Below, piece after piece: positions 35,619 to 44,829 of a stretch of DNA of 64,000 bases. The notes under the pieces were generated by a model, which was not told the origin of the DNA, made no database searches, and saw only the letters and a list, made by a program, of their open reading frames with translations. Origin of the DNA: Agriotes lineatus. Taxonomy: Eukaryota; Arthropoda; Insecta; Coleoptera; Elateridae. How positions within the stretch are numbered: the stretch's first letter is position 1; every line of letters begins with the position of its first letter. The DNA is taken from the NCBI GenBank assembly GCA_940337035.1, contig CALNHX010007544.1, forward strand, positions 1-64,000, read 5' to 3'. The translations under genes and the position numbers were made by a program.

Positions 35619-36654
35619 TAGGGATGGGCGCGTGACGTGAAATCAGTCGGGTCACGCCGGGCCCCGTCGTGAACGTGAGTAATATTTGAAAATCGGCCCG
35701 TGAACGTCAGTGAAAATGTCCAAGGCGTGATTCACGTTAAATATTTAGTAATGAATAAAAGATTGCAGGGTGCCCCACCCACCCGCTGCTCGCCCATTTG
35801 AAAGATCTAGAGATGGAGCTGCTCATGCGCATATACTTCTAAGTTAGTTTATTATTGGATACGCTAAGGATGTACAGTCGCGGAATTAAAAATCCGGGCG
35901 AGTCTTATAGAGAAGTTTTGCAATTTTTGGGTAATGTAAATTGGGCTTTGCGTTTCTAGGTTAGCAATTGACAGTTAAACAATGAGGCATGCTGTCATAT
36001 ACGAGTATTTATTTTGCCTTTGACTAATTTCACCAGGTAACGTGATAAGTTAAGTAAAGTAAGATATACACTAAATTATTTTATGTGCCCGGATTTTTAA
36101 TTCCTCGACTGTTACTGTCAAACTTGAGTATCGCTATCTTAGCAACCAGAAAATTGCATTAATGGAAATTAGTGCTAAAAATCTCATTTTTTGTGTTCAA
36201 CGTAAAAAAGAAATTTTCAGAAAATATAACAAATGATCCGAACATCAATAAGCATTTAAAACAATTATAATTGTTTATTGAATTGTTATAAAAAATACGA
36301 AGAAATAAAAAGAGTAGGAAAAACCAGTAAAAAAATTTACTCGAAGTAGGTGGCTTTAACTTCATATACATGTACTATCTATTACCCATTAAAAGTATAA
36401 TAGGAAGACAGCAAACACCCTGCATAATATTCCTTTCGTAAGGAGAGTTTACACCTATACAAAAATAAAAAATACTATTTAAAATGAAAAATGGTTTACA
36501 TTTTCCATTTCAAATAACAAGTAGAAAATAGTTGATAAGTACATGAAGTACATACATATTTTAAATATGAAATACAAAAACCCATTTTCTATTTTGAATA
36601 ACTATTTTAGATTCCCTTAAAATATTTATCCTCCCTGTACCACGCCCATTCCTA
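35619..36654. mobile_element. hAT-like element inserted in BEL gag, about 1.04 kb
   Basis: Left TAGGGATGGGCGCGTG and right cacgcccattccta (ending 36654) are short inverted repeats with a few mismatches. The TAGGGATGGGCG start is common among hAT non-autonomous elements. The flanking octamers atcacgat and atttccat match at 5 of 8 positions, so the target duplication is only weakly supported. The left part is CpG-rich (35625-35690), the rest AT-rich and non-coding. Confidence 0.55.
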
Positions 36655-36766
36655 ATTTCCATCTAGAAAATTGCGGTAGTTCATTTGACTTCGATTTGGA
36701 CTAATTGTACTGCAATGACAATTTTATCGGTGGTTTATCTCGTATATCTTGTAGTGTATAACTACA

Positions 36767-36773
36767 TATAAAA
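36767..36773 (+). promoter_or_regulatory. TATA box candidate of ZNF-C
   Basis: A tataaaa lies about 55 bp upstream of the donor of the 5' UTR intron and would place transcription start near 36797. The short exon 1 (to 36827) aligns with that of the dead copy D ('ctccgaatgt' then 'tcaagtaagtcaaa'). Confidence 0.4.
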
Positions 36774-36827
36774 CCCTGCGTTCACTGCTAATCTCTTCTC
36801 CGAATGTGTTACCAAATTATATTTCAA

Positions 36828-36924
36828 GTAAGTCAAACTATTAGATACAGTTATAGGACATTTATTATTCACATTTAAGAACATAACCAACTTAAGTGAA
36901 TTTCATATTGAGCCTTGTTCACAG
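36828..36924 (+). other. 5' UTR intron of zinc-finger gene C
   Basis: Donor caa|gtaagtcaaa at 36828 and acceptor gttcacag at 36924 give a 97-bp intron. Its first 40 bases align with the intron of dead copy D (gtaagtcaaa..attagata..agttat..ggacat). Confidence 0.7.
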
Positions 36925-36963
36925 ATATTGTATTTACTAAAGCTCTTCGTATTTATTACAATA

Positions 36964-38229
36964 ATGGACATAAAAATTGAATTAATTGATAGTAATTCGT
37001 GTAACGCAGTGCTTAACAGCTTACACGAACCATTAAAGCTCGATGAAAATGAAGGAATTGAAAGAGCACATGTACAAAACGAGATCATGAAAGGCACTGT
37101 CGACAGCATGGCTTCTCACCTTTTCAATGTTAAACAAGAGGAAGTTAACGTAAAAAGCGAATTGTTTGCCACATCCGCAACAAACCAAAACATGCTACGG
37201 CGATCATCTGTTAGCAAAGTCTGTGAATACGAAAGAGAAGAAAAGAATATTTTCTTCGAAGACATTTCAACTCAAACAATGCAATTTTCTTTGTGTTCTA
37301 CTTCTCAATGTAAAACAAGCAGTAGTAGCTTGGCTGCAAATATGAAGACGCACATTGGAGACAAACCTTATATTTGTGCTATTTGTGACTATAAGGCAGC
37401 ACGGCAACTCCATTTAGTTGAACATATAAAGACACACACAGGAGCAAAACGTTATTCCTGCTCTATTTGTGAATATAAAGCGGTACAGAAAGGTACCTTA
37501 GATACACATATGAGAACGCATACTGGAGAAAAACTATATTCCTGTCCCCTTTGTGAATATAAAGCAGCACAGAAAGGTGTCTTAGGTAGGCATATGAAGA
37601 GACATACTGGAGAAAAACCGTATTTGTGTGCCATTTGTGAATACAAAACAGCACAGAAGAGTCATTTAGTTACGCATATGAAAACGCATACAGGAGAAAA
37701 GCCTTATTCTTGTACCATTTGTGAATATAAAGCATCACAAAAAGTTGTATTAGTTAGGCATATGAAGAGACATACTGGAGAAAAACCTTATTCCTGTTCC
37801 AGTTGTGAATATAAAACGATTAAGAATAGTGACTTGCTAAGGCATATGATGATGCATACAGGAGAGAAACCTTATTCATGTTCCTTTTGTGAATACAAAG
37901 CAGTACAGAAAAGTCATTTAGTTACGCATATGAGAACACATACTGGAGAAAAAGTATATTCATGTTCCATTTGTGAACTTAAGTCAGCATACAAAGGTAA
38001 CTTAGTTACGCATATGAAAAGGCATGGAGTGGAAAAACCATATGTGTGTGAATATAAAACAGCACAGAAAAATAACTCAGTTAATCATATGAAGACACAT
38101 ACGGGTCATGTTCCATTCCTGAATATAAAGAGTCAGAGAAAAGCTGCTGAGGTAATAGTATCAAAGCGCATAGAGGAGAAAAACCTGATTTATGTTCCAT
38201 GTACTAATAAAAGAGACAAAACTGCCTAA
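36964..38229 (+). CDS. C2H2 zinc-finger protein with 8 intact and 3 damaged fingers (ZNF-C)
   Basis: 421 residues from the ATG at 36964 (MDIKIELIDS), placed by homology to genes A and B. Three psi-K-x-E sites (Lys4, Lys57, Lys64). Residues 80-125 hold two ruined fingers: one keeps only 'VCEYEREE', and the next ('FSLCSTSQCKTS..NMKTH') has misplaced Cys and a single His. Eight sound fingers follow (about 131-354), with TGEKPYSC-type linkers. An eleventh, 'YVCEYKTAQKNNSVNHMKTH', lacks three residues including a Cys, which is a 9-nt in-frame deletion. The last 45 residues are basic and read through former finger sequence in another frame. Presumably nuclear and DNA-binding, target unknown. Confidence 0.85.
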   Translation: MDIKIELIDSNSCNAVLNSLHEPLKLDENEGIERAHVQNEIMKGTVDSMASHLFNVKQEEVNVKSELFATSATNQNMLRRSSVSKVCEYEREEKNIFFEDISTQTMQFSLCSTSQCKTSSSSLAANMKTHIGDKPYICAICDYKAARQLHLVEHIKTHTGAKRYSCSICEYKAVQKGTLDTHMRTHTGEKLYSCPLCEYKAAQKGVLGRHMKRHTGEKPYLCAICEYKTAQKSHLVTHMKTHTGEKPYSCTICEYKASQKVVLVRHMKRHTGEKPYSCSSCEYKTIKNSDLLRHMMMHTGEKPYSCSFCEYKAVQKSHLVTHMRTHTGEKVYSCSICELKSAYKGNLVTHMKRHGVEKPYVCEYKTAQKNNSVNHMKTHTGHVPFLNIKSQRKAAEVIVSKRIEEKNLIYVPCTNKRDKTA

Positions 38230-38335
38230 AACAAGGTTGGCCTCAGTTGCAACATCAACGCCGAAAACTTCTGCCAGGTGGAATATGACAGATCTTTATT
38301 CTACGTTTGTGGGATGATTAAATGCTAACTATAGC

Positions 38336-38640
38336 AAAAAAAAAGTTTGGGCACCTCATTCTATGTAGGAACATGGCCTGAGACAAAGCGAGTCAGGGTC
38401 GCCGAAATATCTCTTTCCGAAACCCAGTCGCCTGGCACACAGTTAACGGCGTACTGGGTGATGTTGTTAGCATCACGCCTTTGACGACTGCCTTACTTTC
38501 TCTACTTGCACAACTGTGGTTTCGGTACCCAATTTTTAAAGCGACTGGGTGGGCCGCCCGCCAGTGTCCAGATGTCGGGATTGAACCCCGTACTGTGGCA
38601 CCGCAGCCTGACGCCCAAACCACTCGGCCACACTGGCGAC
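38336..38640 (-). mobile_element. tRNA-derived SINE in the 3' UTR of ZNF-C, with 13-bp TSD
   Basis: The insert is flanked by exact copies of gctaactatagca (38324-38336 and 38641-38653). The gene B 3' UTR lacks the insert and runs straight into caccaattttaaat. On the minus strand the head (from 38640) carries a tRNA-like A box (gtggccgagtggtttggg) and B box (gggttcaatcccg), with resemblance to tRNA-Ser/Leu. The body is about 220 bp. On its own strand the 3' end is a T run (nine A on the + strand), not the usual A tail. It does not fold as a full tRNA, so it is not called as a tRNA gene. Confidence 0.8.
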
Positions 38641-38653
38641 GCTAACTATAGCA

Positions 38654-39190
38654 CCAATTTTAAATATTATTGTAGGTATATTTTTACAAGCAGGCTTTGG
38701 TCCTTCAATAAATTCTAACAAAAATGTCTTAAAGCGTTTGTTAATTTAATAAATCATCAAATTCAAATAAGTAAAAAATATTTCTCCTATCAACCAATCT
38801 GACTATTTGTTAAATCAGCCTGTAATTCACAAATTGTGTATCAATATTCTATCTGCCTTTTATTTTCATAAAAATATTAAAATATACTCTATATTGCAGT
38901 GATAGGTGTTATTACAGTATATTATTATACGAGCATATAATGGATGCTATTATTATATGAGGATGGCGTCTAAATAACGAGCGAGCGAGTTTTTTAAGCC
39001 ATCTGAGTGTAATAATAGCTATTATATGCTAGTGAAATTCCTATGCTATTTTATTTACAACTGCTTTATTTTAACCTCCCATTCCATAAAATTTTTGTAT
39101 ACTATATGTTTTCTTCCACTTTTCTGGGAGTAAATTTTGTGTAGCTTGTTTGGCGGCTTTGCGTACCCAATCTACTTTCTGTGACCTGTA
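38654..39190. other. 3' UTR of ZNF-C and an irregular inverted repeat
   Basis: 38654-38800 aligns with the gene B 3' UTR (caataaattctaacaaaaatgtc, gtttgttaatttaataaa). 38925-39035 is partly self-complementary (gcatataat / attatatgc) around cgagcgagcgag, like an old hairpin element. Nothing else is seen. Confidence 0.45.
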
Positions 39191-39199
39191 AATCTGTGG

Positions 39200-39320
39200 T
39201 ATGGTGGTATCGATGCATTTATGGCGGTATCGATGCATTTATGGCGGTATCGATGTAATTATGGGATATAAACAACAGGCATTGTGATTTTAGTATAAAC
39301 AACAGGCATTGTGATTTTAG
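39200..39320. repeat. Two adjacent short tandem repeats
   Basis: A 20-bp unit (ggcggtatcgatgcatttat) occurs three times with small changes at 39203-39262. It is followed by a 27-28-bp unit (tataaacaacaggcattgtg..tttag) twice at 39267-39320. Confidence 0.8.
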
Positions 39321-39662
39321 TTAATAATATATATCATAATTGACAAATAATCACAAAATAACAACGGTATTGTTCAATAGTTGTAAATAATACTTTAATA
39401 AATTAATTTTATGCCCTTTTATTTAATTTTTTAATTAAATACCAGATTTTAAATTTACTAGCTCTAGCAGAATAATCAACTTTCCTTCTCAGGGTAGGTT
39501 CAAAATATTGTATTATCTTGTTAATTATATCCGATTTATATATGTTATCTTGAATGTTATTTGGTTCAATGACAATGATATCATAGGATATAATTGCTTA
39601 GATGAAATAAAGTTTTTTAATATTTTTACGTCGACTCATCTCCAATAGTCTTTAAATAGGTA

Positions 39663-40030
39663 AGTAGAGGTCTTGCCATATCTCAGCAACCACAAATGCG
39701 CAGTGGAGCAAGGGAGAAAACTAGAGCGAGACGCCCAAATGGTGTTTTCAGAACAACCTAAAAACATCAGGCTAGCTTGCAGGCGCAAAATTTAAAATAG
39801 GTTGTGTCAATATTTCGTGTTTATTTGATAAAACTGTTTTTTATAATAAATGGAAATATAAGTAGATAAAGAGCGCAAAAACTAACTTATAAGCACGAAA
39901 ATAGCAAACGATATCAAATGCAGCAAAATCGCAATGATATTTTGAGGTTGGTCTGTAGCCTTGCTTATGACGTATTTACAGATTTTCGATCACTGCGCAG
40001 GGTCGCTGAGATATGGCAAGCACTCTAATA
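39663..40030. mobile_element. MITE with CTTGCCATATCTCAGC arms
   Basis: Left arm (39675-39712) contains cttgccatatctcagcaacc..tgcgcagtg. The right arm (39990-40026) is its inverted copy cactgcgcagggtcgctgag followed by atatggcaag. Spacer about 280 bp, non-coding. A short (taa)n run follows at 40027. Confidence 0.65.
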
Positions 40031-40189
40031 ATAATAATAATATATACAGGGCGGGCCACGATACTTGTAGCCCCTGCCGGATTTTGAATGCAACCCATAT
40101 TGCAGATGTCATTGCAACCTAGACTGTCTGCAGAAACTGATCGCAGTAATATCACGAACTGTCACAGAATTAATTCGATGACAACATAT

Positions 40190-40405
40190 TTTTTATTATA
40201 CCTGCATCAGAATCGAATTTTAAAGCACGCCTGAGCGTGCGAATACAGGCGATTAAAGCTCGCCGAGCTTTAAAGGTTGTCAAGGAAACGACTGAATGCA
40301 ACAACGGACATAACGCGACCAAAACGTAAATAATTATCGTAACTATAGTAGCAATATTATTATGCCGTCTGGATTTATCACGACAAAAATTTGTTACGGT
40401 ATTAA
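40190..40405. repeat. Diverged partial copy of the 385-bp hairpin-array unit
   Basis: From ttattatacctgcatcagaa through gcctgagcgtgcg, ctcgccgagctttaaaggtt and aactatagtagcaatatt this matches the interior of the units at 42672-43620. The hairpin half is missing. Confidence 0.7.
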
Positions 40406-40576
40406 AACAACTTTACGACACCCACCCAAGGTGAGCATCGCACCACGGAATCAGTCCTGGAAAACTGGCACACTTGCCCTGAGATTTGCTAGAAACAGGC
40501 TAAAGGGCCACGGCTGGAACGCTCAGGGAGTCGGGCGTGAGTCACACGATACGTTCTGTGCAAGCGTGTTGAGGCA

Positions 40577-41452
40577 TATACCGGGTGCTGACTTGGGCGA
40601 CGCACCATAGGAATTTGCATAGTAAATTCTTTATGTTCAATTATTTGCTCCCCTAATTATTTTAGAGCTAAAGTGTAAATACATTTTTTGTAGAGACAAA
40701 AATTCTGCACCCATTCATACTGTTGCTAACAATTTTTCATTTTCCGGAACTGAAGGAATGCAAAAAACAAACTAGCATTTTCACAAAAATCAGTGATGCC
40801 ATGGAATTATTGAAACAAGCCAATGCCAACGCAAATGCGTGCGGAGCGACAATATGTGTTGTTTGTTTGTTTGTCATTGATGTTTCATTATTAATTATGT
40901 TCAACTTAATGTCTCTAAGGTACCTAGACCTTGCCCACAACAAAAATGGTTTTACGAGTATGGTGGACGTTCGTTAACTAAGCTCCTTGTTTATTGTAAA
41001 ATATCCGTATCGGCAAATTCCAAACAGTACAACCATTAAAAGACTGATTTATTTTAAGTTTAAGACTACAGGCACGTTATTAAATAATAATTGTAGGTGT
41101 AATAATGAGGTTCAGAACTTACACCAAAACGAGAAAAACGACAATAAATTCAATCTTTTGACGGCAGTGACTGGATGATCGCCCCGCACGCACTTGCGTT
41201 GCCATTGGCTTGTTTCAATAATTCCATGGCATCACTGATTTTTGTAAAAATGCTAGTTTGTTTTTTTGCATTTCTTCGGTTCTGGAAAATGAAAAATTGT
41301 TAGCAATAGTATGAATGGGTGCAGAATTTTTGTCTCTACAAAAAATTTCTTTACACTTTAGCTCTAAAATAATTAGGGGAGCAAATAATTGAACATAAAG
41401 AATTTACTATGCAAATTCCTATGGTGCGTCGCGCAAGTCAGCACCCGGTATA
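40577..41452. mobile_element. Foldback element with CCGGGTGCTGAC termini, 0.88 kb
   Basis: Arms of about 280 bp (40577-40860 and 41172-41452) are inverted copies with over 90 percent identity by eye: tataccgggtgctgacttg, ggaatttgcatagtaaattc, gcacccattcatactgttgc, gccatggaattattgaaaca. The spacer of about 310 bp is non-coding. Open frames inside are products of the palindrome. Confidence 0.85.
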
Positions 41453-42430
41453 TATGGTACGTCAAAATTATGAGGGCGCCACCAAGCCTGTCTTAACTCG
41501 AATAACCGGGCCTGGGCGGTTAAACGGGAGCGAAGCATTCAAGACACTCCGTCGATAAGAATTCTCATGAGCTGCAAGCTCAAATAACAATTTCGTACTG
41601 GAATGGTAATATTGGGACTGTTTGGCCGAGACTGCGCAATCACTGGACCTACCTGCACGCTCTGATCTCTCACGTCTCGCCGTACACCAATCTTTACACT
41701 GTAAAAGGCGCTATCTTAGTCCGCAGACGGTCCATGAGAGTGGCGTGCAGTCAGTTGGTAGAAGGCGGCAGTCTGTGGCAGTTCAATCACCAAAACACGG
41801 CATTAGGGGTAAACGGGCTGGAATCCGCCAAGATGGCGGCGTTAGGACGCTCTCCTGAGAGCACACTACAGCGGCAAAGAGGCCTACTTCGTCCTGCCTA
41901 GAAAGATCCTCGAAACAGCGAGTTGCAAAGGGAAAGCCCCCTTTCTCACCAACGCAGAACTGGCCCCAAGAAGCCCTTCACACACCTACGCCTTGGCGTA
42001 AAGACGTGCCACTCACACAACCACACGCGACCTCTTAAAGGATGGCATATTCGACAACATTCGCTGAAACAGCACGAGACGGGAAAAACAGGCTGGCGTC
42101 CCCGCAAATAGCGGGAACGCCGCGAAACGGCACACTCTGCGACTTCTTCGATCAACGGCCTGACTTGAACTCCTCAAAGTAAAAAGCGTTAGGACGCTCG
42201 AAGTGGCGTGAGCCAAACGGCGTTGCCACGTGACTCTCGACAGCCAATGACGATGCGCTCCACAAAACAAATTAATTCCGGTATCAAAAGCAGCCAATGG
42301 CGAAGCGCCTCAACGGAATGACTTCTAGAAGTTTCGGAATTCTTGCGAGTGATAACACCCGGCTGCCAAAGTAGCAGCAAAGGGGTGCTCCAACTGACGA
42401 GAAATACTGCGTTTGGGGTCAAATATGTGC
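41453..42430. other. GC- and CpG-rich segment, unassigned
   Basis: About 1 kb whose base composition differs sharply from the surroundings, with many CpG and several open frames of 60-95 codons on both strands, none with a known motif. It contains ccaagatggcggc at 41828-41840, a perfect match to the YY1/Pho-type binding core. It could be a promoter region, an LTR or a captured fragment. It abuts a foldback on the left and a tandem hairpin array on the right. Confidence 0.4.
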
Positions 42431-42671
42431 AAAATCATTATTGTAGAATTAGGCGATGGAGCCAAATAAGTAACTAAAAGGGTTTAGCATACGGGCACGC
42501 TGCCCTAAAGCCTAGGTGGCTACTTAAAATACCAAAATGACCTGAATCAAATGTGCGGAAGATGAGATTGTACTTGTGCGCAAAGATTGAAAATGGTTTT
42601 AAAATAGCGACAACTTGCCCTAAAGGCGTGAAATGCAATTAAGCATCTACAACAGCAAAATGACTTAACAA

Positions 42672-43620
42672 ATTATTTCTAAGTTTTTAGTGCGTAATTT
42701 ATTTCCAGTATTGGAGGTATAATAAAAAATAGCGTAAAGTATGAGTGGATAACAAGGTCTTTAAAACACTTGCTCTATTTCGAGCACTCCGGCTACGCCG
42801 TCGTGCTCGAAAACTCGCGCGTGTTTTACAGACCTTGTTATCCACTCATACTTTAATATACTATTTTATTATACCTACATTAGAATCGCCGTTTAAAGCA
42901 CGCCTGAGCGTACGAAAACAGGCGATTTAAGCTCGCCGAGCTTTAAAGGTTGTCAAGGAAACGACGGAATGCAACAACGGACGTGGACGCGACAAAAACG
43001 TAAACAATTCTCGTAACTATAGTAGCAATATTATTATGCTCTCTCAGTTTATCACGTCAAAAATTATTTTAGTGCGTAATTTATTTCCAGTATTGCAGGT
43101 ATAATAAAAAAATAGAGTAAAGTATTCGTGGATAACTGGTCTTTAAAACACTTGCTCTATTTCGAGCACTTCGGCTACGCCGTCGTGCTCGAAAACTCGC
43201 GCGTGTTTTAAAGACCTTGTTATCCACTCATACTTTAATATACTATTTTATTATACCTGCATCAGAATCGCCGTTTAAAGCACGCCTGAGCGGTCGAAAA
43301 CAGGCGATTAAAGCTCGCCGAGCTTTAAAGGTTGTCAAGGAAACGACTAAATGCAACAACGGACGTGGACGCGACAAAAACGTAAACAATTCTCGTAACT
43401 ATAGTAGCAATACTATTGCGCTGTCTCGATTTATCACGCAAAAATTATTTCTAAGTTTTTAGTGCGTAATTTATTTCCAGTATTGCAGGTATAATAAAAA
43501 ATAGCGTAAAGTATTCGTGGATAACTGGTCTTTAAAACACTTGCTCTATTTCGAGCACGACGGCGTAGTGTTGTAAAGACCTTGTTATCCACCCATACTT
43601 TAATATACTATTATTTTAAT
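42672..43620. repeat. Tandem array of 385-bp units with internal hairpin, 2.4 copies
   Basis: The landmark tgcgtaatttatttccag occurs at 42691, 43073 and 43463, giving periods of 382 and 390 bp. Each unit contains a hairpin of about 160 bp: ggataac..ggtctttaaaacac on the left arm, gtgttttacagaccttgttatcc on the right arm, and at the tip cgagcac..gtgctcg with a loop rich in ccggctacgccg. The remaining 220 bp (gcctgagcg, ctcgccgagctttaaaggtt) also occurs alone at 40190-40405. The third unit has a shortened hairpin tip. Confidence 0.85.
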
Positions 43621-43682
43621 ACATGCAAAAGAAACAAACTCAACCAAACGTAAAAAATACTAAATTATAAATTTCCTAACTG

Positions 43683-44190
43683 TTATAACAAATGCTCGAA
43701 GTGATCTCCATTAATTTATAAACATGTTCTTATTCGTTTGACAATAGATCTTCTAACACGAGCCAAAATAGCTGGTGTAATAGATGCACACGTGTCTACT
43801 ATTCGGTTTCTTAATTCCTCTTCACTTCCAAATTGTGTTTGGTTTACCTCCTCCTTAACAGTACCAATGGAGTTAGATCGGGACTTCGTGGACGCTAGAA
43901 TATACGGCTCCTCTTCTAATCCAATGTTCTCCATAAACGTCATTCAAGTAATTTCTTACATCTCAGTGGTAATGCGCGCGGTCTTCTAGTAATCCAGGGA
44001 GTATATATTGTAAAAACCGTAAATATTGTTCACCTGTTAAATTTTCATTAAAAAAGTAGGGTCCAATCATGTGATCACCCAATAATGCGATTAGGATAAC
44101 GCTGAATGTATAAAGTGCGAGCAGCACCTGCATTTTTGTGGGCTTCTCCAAATATTTGTAAATATGATTTTTTCGACGACTGACATCGAA
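43683..44190 (-). pseudogene. mariner/IS630-type transposase remnant
   Basis: On the minus strand: 'GPYFFNENLTGEQYLRFLQY' with 'ILPGLLED' (44070-43990), then after a deletion 'DVRNYLNDVYGEHWIRRG', 'RSPDLTPL' in another frame (about 43885), 'VNQTQFGSEEELRNRIVDTC' (43850) and the C-terminus 'NGDHFEHLL' before a stop at 43683-43685. The segment that should hold the catalytic W..HDGA.AH is lost except for its last residues. RSPDLTPL is the signature next to the third catalytic Asp of mariner-like DDE/D enzymes. Frameshifts and a stop at 43717 confirm it is dead. Confidence 0.75.
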
Positions 44191-44468
44191 AGTAGATTTT
44201 TCTCACTGTCATTTGACAACAGAAAGTTGACATTTGCCGCTGAGCGTGCGTTTTCATCATTTTGCCGCTCGCCGAGCGTTTTGGGTTTCCGCGTGAACAA
44301 AATAGGTAGCCACATCCGAATGTTTCCTTGACAATGCCCGTCATTTGTCGAAATAATCGCGTCACATGTCTAATAGACTGCGCGAGTAATGTTAACTTGA
44401 TTGTCAATTAATTTTTGCCATAAAATGAAATTTGATATTTTCCTTTAATAATATGCTCAGTCGTCGAA

Positions 44469-44608
44469 AAAATAGTATGTATATTTCGAGCTAAAAGTGC
44501 GCTTGCCGCTTTTGCATGATTGCTGGTTTCGACTTCGTCTCAACCAGCAATATTCATGCGCAAGCGGCAAGAATGCACTTTCAGCTCTTAACATACAATA
44601 TACTATTA
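44469..44608. mobile_element. Hairpin element, 140 bp
   Basis: Left aatagtatgt..cgagctaaaagtgcgcttgccgc and right gcggcaagaatgcactttcagctc..acatacaatatactatt are inverted copies. The tip is gctggtttcgacttcgtctcaaccagc. The outer aatagtatatt is shared with the arms of the hairpin units at 42672-43620. Confidence 0.75.
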
Positions 44609-44829
44609 CCTTTGCAATAACTAATTTCGAAAACACTAACTTGTCAAAATGACAATTTGTAATTGGTGTGACATTACCTACGCTGATCTGTTTTTGCTTT
44701 ATGAGAAATATAGCCATATAGAATGTAATAACATTTGGGTTGCGCAACTTTTTCAAATTTAAACCGCCCCTCTAACTCTTACCGTTTTCGAAATCCCCAT
44801 GGTTAGCCTCGAATTTGAATGACCCTGTA

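Noticed and set aside
38536..38645. tRNA gene on the minus strand
   Set aside because: A and B boxes are present, but the flanking 13-bp target-site duplication and about 220 bp of extra body show it is a SINE head, and it does not close a full cloverleaf by eye.
40737..40977. Matching open frames on both strands at 40723-40977
   Set aside because: They lie in the arm of a foldback element and are a by-product of it.
42672..43620. CRISPR-like array
   Set aside because: Units are 385 bp with an internal hairpin; no short direct repeats separated by unique spacers.
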